Source: Hemerocallis citrina
Lineage: Eukaryota > Streptophyta > Magnoliopsida > Asparagales > Asphodelaceae
NCBI GenBank assembly: GCA_017893485.1
Contig: CM030366.1
Span: 51,118,565-51,182,564, forward strand
DNA length: 64,000 nucleotides
Direction of reading: 5' to 3'
A program made the translations under genes and the position numbers. Shown piece after piece: positions 57,885-64,000 of this stretch (positions within the stretch are counted from its first letter, which is position 1; the number at the start of each line of letters is the position of its first letter). Below the pieces are notes generated by a model. It saw nothing but the letters and a program-made list of their open reading frames with translations, searched no databases and was not told the origin of the DNA.

Positions 57885-59084
57885 TTGGCTAGAAAGGGCG
57901 CTTCGTCTTCTTGAACTGGGGATGATTAGTTGGAGGAGCCGACTGTTGCACAGATGATGCAGCAGATGATGCAGATGCAGCGTGAGCACAATGAGCAGGT
58001 GCAGGTGGCTTTTGAAGCTGCCAACAGGGAACCCACTATACCGGCACCCAGATTGCTGCCACCGAGACCTAGTAGTGTGGTAGATTTTATGAGGCTACAT
58101 CCACATAAATTCTCGGGCACTGAGAGTCTGCTTGAAGCAGATCAATGGCTTATTCAGACCGAGCAGCTGTTGACTACAGTAAGAATATCGGATGTTGATC
58201 GGGTGGATGTCGTGAGAATCCAGCTTATTGATCTCGCCCACATCTGGTGATCAGTAGAGGCTGAACGATTAGGGCGACCCATCACCTGGGCCATTTTCTA
58301 CCTCACGAAGTTCTTTTCGGGTGTCACCAAAGATGAAATGAAACGACAATTTGTCTCGCTAACCCAGGTTCGTCAAATATTATTGCAGTTTTCATTGTTT
58401 ATTTCATAATGTAACAACTTTAAACTAAACATCGTCTTTAACCAGGGGTGTCAGACTGTAGATGAGTACGCTGCGGAATTTACCCGACTGAGCCGCTTTG
58501 CTAATTCCATGGTGGCAAATGATGAAGATAGAGCCCGTCGTTTCTTGTTGGGACTGGATATTGAGATTCAAGACTACATTGCGGCCCTGCAACTCCGATC
58601 GTATGCGGATATCCTGGATGCTGCTAGGATGTAGAAGAAGATTCATAAAAGGAAGTGTGCCATTCTGCTGTCTGTTTCGCACTCTGTTGCTGCTAGGATG
58701 TAGGCCAGTTTTGACCCCTCCTGCCAGAGCATCGCCCTACCCACCTACACACCTACTGTCTCGAGAGCGAACCAGACTTGTGATTACTGCCGCAGGGTTG
58801 GAAATCTGTGCAAGGACTGCAGGTTAGCCAATCACCAGTGCCTATTGTATGGAAGTAATGACCACATGGTTTGTGATTGCCCAGGGAGTAGACCCCTTGC
58901 ACTAGTTGGAGGTCCCGTTCCGCAAGGAGCCCTTGCTCGTGGTCAGGGCGGACCACCATTCCCACCCCAGAGGCAGGTTTTCAAGCAGAGGCGAGCCGCT
59001 CTAGAGGAGGTCCTTCTAGAGTTCGTGGTCAAGCCTATAACCTGACTGTAGAGGATACTGAGACTGGTTTGGCTGTTGTTCCAG
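57885..59084 (+). pseudogene. Element C gag, split by an intron-like segment
   Basis: The start codon position (57885) is TTG where D has ATG, and it follows a TTTTTATTGCAG acceptor-like tract. The N-terminus is rich in Met and Gln (QMMQQMMQMQREHNEQ). The capsid region has LEADQWLIQTEQLL and VDEYAAEFTRLSRFA. The exon boundary at 58367/58446 encloses a 78-bp GT...AG segment. Two zinc knuckles follow at 58772-58885: CDYCRRVGNLCKDC and CLLYGSNDHMVCDC, the second with a Cys changed to Tyr. Stops are TGA at about 57912, TAG at about 57927, TGA 58248 and TAG at about 58632, and there are frameshifts near 58640-58770. Confidence 0.85.
58368..58445 (+). other. Putative spliceosomal intron 1 in element C gag (78 bp, phase 0)
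   Basis: The donor is CCCAG|GTTCGT and the acceptor TTAACCAG|GG. It begins after Gln and ends before Gly at exactly the codon used in element D, and carries an in-frame TAA, so the unspliced reading would truncate Gag. Confidence 0.7.
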
Positions 59085-59229
59085 GTATATCTTTAGTTGT
59101 ATTTTATTTTGATTGTCTTGCTATCTTGTTATTCTATTCTATTGCTTTATCCTGTTATCCTCACATCCAAGTCTACTTCTTGTATTTTTCTTTCTGCATA
59201 TTGTGTTCTCACCTTTGACTCCTTGCTAG
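59085..59229 (+). other. Putative spliceosomal intron 2 at element C gag/protease junction (145 bp, phase 1)
   Basis: The donor is CCAG|GTATAT and the acceptor CTTGCTAG|GC after a pyrimidine-rich tract. Removal restores the split Gly codon before IILVHSFPAHVLF. Same site and phase as 19841-19992 in D. Confidence 0.72.
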
Positions 59230-62200
59230 GCATTATCCTTGTTCACTCCTTTCCCGCCCATGTTCTTTTTTATTCCGAGGCAACTCATTCATTTGTTTTA
59301 TCCCGCTTCGTCGACTTGCACCGTTTGGTCAGCAGTGAGATGTCAGCAGCTTGGAGCATCACTACAGGTGGAGGTACCATCGTGTACTCTCAAGTTTGTG
59401 AGCAGAGCCCTTTGGTTATTGGAGGTGTTGATTTTGAAGCTGATCTGATTGTCATCAACAATTCTGGTTTTAATGTTATCTTAGCGATGGATTGGCTTGG
59501 CATTACTCATGCTGTGATTGACTTTCGTAAGAAGAAGGTGGTGTTTCGAACAACAGACCATCAGGAATTTAAATTCCATGCTGGTGAAACGCCGCTTGGT
59601 CGTGTGAAGAAGTTGGCAAGTCTGAAACTAGATTAATGCAGGAAGTGTGTGTTGATGGTGTTGTTGCACCTTAGGTGGTGCGAAAGTTTCTTGATGTGTT
59701 CCCGAAAGATTTGCCAGGACTACCGCCACATTGAAAAGTTGTGTTCAGGATTGACGTCCAGCCGAATACAGCTTCTATCTCTAAGAACCCATACCAGATG
59801 GCGCCAGTTAAGTTGGCTGAGTTGAAGGAGTAGATTCAAGAGTTGCAGAATAAGGGTTTCATCAGGCCGAGTGTTTTGCCTTGGAGAGCTCCAGTTCTGT
59901 TCGTCAACAATAAGGATGGTAGTCACAGGTTGTGCATCGACTACCGTGAGCTGAACAATGTCACAGTGAAGAACCGGATCTATTACCAAGGATTGATGAC
60001 CCGTTCGACCAATTGGGAGGTGCTTCTGTATTTTCGAAGTTGAATCTTCATTCTAGTTACCATCAAGACATGGTGAAAGCTGAGGATGTACAGAAGACTA
60101 CCTTTCGCACTCGATATGGGCACTACGAATTCTTGGTGATGCCTTTCGGAGTTACTAATGCAGCAGCTGTGTTCATGAGTTTGATGAATCGACTCTTCTC
60201 TCCCCTTCTGGACAAGTTTGTTGTGGTGTTCATCGATGATATCCTTGTGTATTCTCGGATTTGTGACGAGCATGCTAAGCACTTGAGGGTTGTCTTGCAG
60301 ACATTGAGGGAACATCAGCTGTATAGTAGCTTAGCAAGTGCAAGTTTTGGTAGGACCAGGTTGCCTCTATGTGGCATATTATTTCCGGTTCTGGAGTTTC
60401 TTTTGACCCGTCCAAAATTTCTACAGTTAAGGATTGGCCGACGCCGATGTTAGTATCTGAAGTTCGTAGTTTCCTTGGTCTGGCAGGTTACTGCAGGAAG
60501 TTTGTTCTAGATTTTTTGAAGATTGTCGGGCCGTTGACCAAGTTGACCGGGAAAGATCTGATGTTTGTGTGGAATCAATCCTGTGATGATGCCTTTGCTG
60601 AGTTGAAGAATCGGTTGACATCAGCTCCGTGTTAGCTATATCAGATGGATCAGCTCCGTGTTTTCACTGACCACAAAAGTCTCAAGTATGTATTCACTCA
60701 GAAGGAGCTGAATATGAGGTAGAGACAATGGTTGGAACTGATGGCAGATTATGATATTAATTTACAGTATCGACCTGACAAGATTAATTTTGTTCCGAAT
60801 GCTTTGAGCAGAAGACCGGTTGCTGTGGTTCTAACTGAGTAGGAAGAGCTTTTGGAAGCCATAAGGAGGTTAGACTTGGAAGTGGTTTTGCCTGGTGTCG
60901 AGCAGAGTTGTATGATGCTTCAGCTACAGTCGTCATTGGTGGATCAGATTAAGGAAGCACAGTCAGGTGATAAGCAACTACAGAGGTTTCGAGCCGAAGT
61001 TGAAGCAGGTTCGAGGACTGATTTGGTTATTCACGAGGATGGATCTCTCTGCTTTGGGACCCGCCTTTGTGTGCCGACGGGGAAGTCAGGCAGATGCTAC
61101 TCGAGGAAGCTCATCGCTCTCCTTATTCTATTCATTCGGAGGTACGAAGATGTATCGGGATCTGAAGTTGCATTCCTGGTGGCATGGTATGAAGAGAGCT
61201 GTGGCGAGGTTTGTTTCGCAGTGTTTGATCTGCCAGCAGGTGAAAGCAGAACATCTAAGAACTGCTGGACTTCTTCAACCTCTTCCTATTCCGGAGTGGA
61301 AATGGGAGAACATCGCGATGGACTTTAGGACTGCTTTGCCAAGAAGTCCCAAGGGTCACAATGCCATCTGGGTCATTGTGGATCGGTTGACGAAGCGTGC
61401 CCATTTTATTTGCTTCAGAGTGGGCCAGCCTACGGAGAGCCTTTCAGAGAAGTATATGCAGTTGATTGTTAGATTGCATGATCTCCCTGTTAGTATTGTG
61501 TCTGACAGAGACACTAGGTTCAGATCTCAGTTCTGGGAAAGTCTTCAAGGTAGTCTTGGGAGCAAGGTGAACTACAGTACAACATTTCATCCACAAACGG
61601 ATGGGCAATCGAAGAGGACTATTCAGACATTGGAAGATATGTTGAGGTCCTGTGTTCTTCAGTTTGGAGGATCTTGGGAAGACCATCTACACTTGGTTGA
61701 GTTTTCATACAACAACAGCAATTAAGCAAGTCTTAAGGAAACTCCGTACAAAGCTTTGTATGGTCAAAAGCGTAGATCACCAATGTACTGGGATGACATT
61801 GGTGAGAGAAAGGTTTTGGGGCCAGAGTTGATCACGAGCACCGTTGATGCTGTGGCTCAAATCAGGAAGCGTCTACAGGTAGCCCAGGACAAACAGAGGA
61901 AATGGGAAGATGTTCGTAGGAGGCCACTGGAATTCGAAGTGGGTGATCATTTGTTCCTCAAGGTATCACCGTGGACGGGTGTTATCCAATTTTGAGGTGG
62001 GGGCAACCTAAGCCCTAGGTTCATTGGCCCTTTTGACGTGGTGGAGCAAGTAGGCAAGGTGGCCTATAGACTCGCGTTGTCACCAGCTCTATATAGGGTG
62101 CATGATGTTTTTCATATCTCCCAACTCAGGTGGTATATCAGGGATGATGGGAGAAGATTTTGAAGAACAAGGTCATCAGATTGGTTCATGTTGCTTGGAA

Positions 62201-62276
62201 TCCTCACTCGCCGGGTGAGTCGACCTGGAAACTTGAGGACGAGATTCATAAGAAGTTTTCCCATCTTTTTGTGTAG
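59230..62276 (+). pseudogene. Element C pol: protease, RT, RNase H remnant, integrase, chromodomain-like tail
   Basis: The protease reads LFYSEATHSF, so the catalytic Asp is Tyr as in B. RT keeps FIDDILVYS (about 60228-60250) but is broken by stops near 59637, 59672, 59733 and 59832 and by frameshifts near 59980 and 60360. RNase H has lost about 200 bases containing CDAS and DLEL (junction at 60621-60662); only FTDHKSLKY and what follows remain. Integrase (about 60960-61980) keeps CLICQQ, MDFRTALP and IVSDRD, but the catalytic Glu is Lys (QSKRTIQ). The tail keeps KNKVIRLVHVAWNPHSPGE and ends at TAG 62274. It lacks the same about 30-residue segment as B. Confidence 0.9.
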
Positions 62277-62312
62277 TCCTTTCTTTGGGGTTACCCTATT
62301 ACCACTTAACTC

Positions 62313-62351
62313 AATTTCGAGGACGAAATTTTATTGTAAGGTGGATGAGAT
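62313..62351 (+). other. Element C polypurine tract
   Basis: AATTTCGAGGACGAAATTTT is followed by AAGGTGGATGAGAT before the LTR. Confidence 0.85.
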
Positions 62352-64000
62352 TGTAACTCCTGTTTTCAATTTTTCCCTTTTTATTGGTCTTTTTGTAATC
62401 TGTTTTGTTTCATTATTGTATCGAATAATATTAGTTCTAATATTATTCATGAGCTATTATTTGATTTCAAGAAGTTGTTCAAATCTTATTTCTCAATTTG
62501 AAGTTTGAATCCCATGAATTTGTCCTTCTCATTATTTCCTATCATTGTTTTGGGTTGATAATTTTCTATTTATTTTATTCGTGATTTTTCCCTAGTTCAT
62601 GAGTATATCTATCTTGGTTCTCACTCATCTTTGGATCCATATTTAACCTATCTATTTGACCCAATAACCCATTTTTATTGGATCCTAACCCTATAACCCA
62701 CTACCAATTAGCCTAACTTACCCCTAATTCTATATATATGCACACCCCCTTATTAACCCTAACCACTCCTCCTAATCATCTAAACCAATAGCATTCATCA
62801 CCCTCTCCCTCTCCTGTGTGCTTTCCCGAACTCCCCTCAACCCATCTCCACCCTAGCCCTCATCGCCTCGTCAGCCCTCTGAGCGCTGCCCTCAACTGTT
62901 GCACCCTCCCCATCCTGCCTGTTCCACTACACCGCCTCCCTCACCCCGTCCATCGACCTGCCTCCCTCACATTTGACCTCGACCAACCCCGGTCTTTCCT
63001 CCTTGCCTGTACCCACTGGGTTCCCCATCACCAGAGAACCCCAGTGTCCCTGTCCCCGTCGTCTGCACCCTCCTGCTCGACCACCGAACCACGAAGTTGC
63101 ACCCCTATTCTCCTCTGTGTTGCTGCAACCCACTGTCGACCACCCCTCCCCCCACCAACGTCGATCACCGCCGTCGCAGTGCACTGCTGAGCTGCTGTTG
63201 CCTAGCTCTTGCCATAGTGTACAGTTCCACCGCGGGATCCTAATCCCGTTATTCAATTATTTCGGATCTAAAATCATATCAAGGCAAGTCACTATCTATT
63301 TCATGAATCGTTCATTATGTCTGTGTTCAAGAATATTCATTGAAATTTTCGCAGGTAGATCTCATCATATTCATCGTATATTGTTGTTGCCTTGTGTCTC
63401 GTTGGGAATGTAGAGGATTTACACGAGCTAATCCCCTCATTCTTGACTTCGTGCCGGTATTTGACTATAAGGATCGTGTCTTTCATGCATTTCATGTAGA
63501 TCTCTTGATATTAGGAATTGTTCATGCATATCATCTCATCGATAAACTATTACAGAGTTGAATCATAGGTTGCTAGTGATTGAACTATTGATTTGATGTA
63601 TTGTTTGGCATTAGATTGATGTATGGTTGTGTTTCTTCGCTGTGATCTCATGCTTACCATGATAATCTAAGATAATCAACTAATTGAATTGATAACTATA
63701 ACCCTAGGTCACTTTTATACCATGAAATATGCTAATCCAGAATTTTTACTGTCTGTCCGAAATTTGCATGATCTTTCCCACCCATCTGTTCACAATGAAC
63801 CATGAAAGTTTGTTAATATGAAATGTAGCCCTATGTGTCTAGTTTCCATAACACTAAAAATTATTGAATTACGACTTATATTGCATGAGTTATAATTATT
63901 TTACTACTGTTGTGTTTTGTTCCCAGAATTTTCTGATTCATGATTACACCATGTTAAACTGATTAAATAGATGAACTAATGATAAAATTGCCATGATAAA
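62352..64000 (+). repeat. Element C 3' LTR, left part (runs off the window)
   Basis: It begins TGTAACTCCTG and aligns with 9237-10945. A TATATATATG box lies at about 62731-62740. A 20-base gap relative to the shared LTR lies near 62405. The window ends inside it. Confidence 0.92.

Larger units (their letters stand above)
57679..64000 (+). mobile_element. Element C: Tekay/Del-like chromovirus (internal region and partial 3' LTR)
   Basis: Internal region 57679-62351 plus the 3' LTR from 62352 to the window edge; the 5' LTR is the copy shared with B. It has gag, two intron-like segments, PR, RT, RNase H remnant, integrase and tail. In a 155-base integrase sample I count about 20 differences from B, more than the about 6-8% between the two LTR samples. 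B and C therefore look like two separate family members rather than a recent duplication. Confidence 0.88.

Overview
This is flowering-plant nuclear DNA made almost entirely of nested LTR retrotransposons. The diagnostic signs are long LTRs bounded by TG...CA, tRNA-type primer binding sites, polypurine tracts, gag-pol reading frames of the Ty3/gypsy (chromovirus and Tat) and Ty1/copia (Sirevirus-like) families, and 5-bp target duplications that can be paired across thousands of bases. I see no host gene, rRNA, intact tRNA or CRISPR. All coding regions carry stops or frameshifts, so this looks like repeat-dense heterochromatin. The species cannot be named from the sequence.

Layout. Element A (1-5938) has ~4-kb LTRs around a ~1-kb non-coding core and sits inside the protease region of element B. 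B (gag-pol remnant 5939-9236) and C (57679-62351) are related Tekay/Del-like chromoviruses that share one LTR (9237-11394 continued at 56767-57678); C's 3' LTR runs from 62352 off the window end. That shared LTR was split by a reverse-oriented solo LTR, E (11395-11794, 40342-42476, 55431-56766). E was split twice. Tat-lineage element F (11795-40341) went in first along the map and was itself hit by chromovirus D (15111-26850) and reverse-oriented solo LTR G (27621-31100). Solo chromovirus LTR H (42477-43161, 52956-55430) went in further along and was hit by minus-strand Ty1/copia element I (43162-52955). Insertions are four levels deep at D and at I.

How the parts work together. A, B, C and D use a TGGTATCAGAGC-type primer site and a conserved AATTTCGAGGA(A/C)GAAAT plus purine-rich 3' signal. 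D and C have Gag with zinc knuckles, protease, RT, RNase H, integrase and a chromodomain-like tail. Their gag and gag/protease junctions are interrupted at identical positions and phases by short GT...AG segments that look like spliceosomal introns. F has Gag-PR-RT-RH plus a second RNase H and integrase. It is followed by a 7-kb 3' region with an antisense gene framed by tandem arrays, two of which share a 55-bp monomer. Element I has Gag-PR-IN-RT-RH, an extra ORF after pol, multiple GGGGGAG tracts, and about 29 copies of a GTCGAC-centred palindrome.

Most interesting: the conserved intron-like segments in two chromoviruses; the palindrome scattered through LTR, untranslated and coding parts of element I; an in-frame 213-bp duplication that doubles the RT active site; and the antisense gene bracketed by sister 55-bp arrays.
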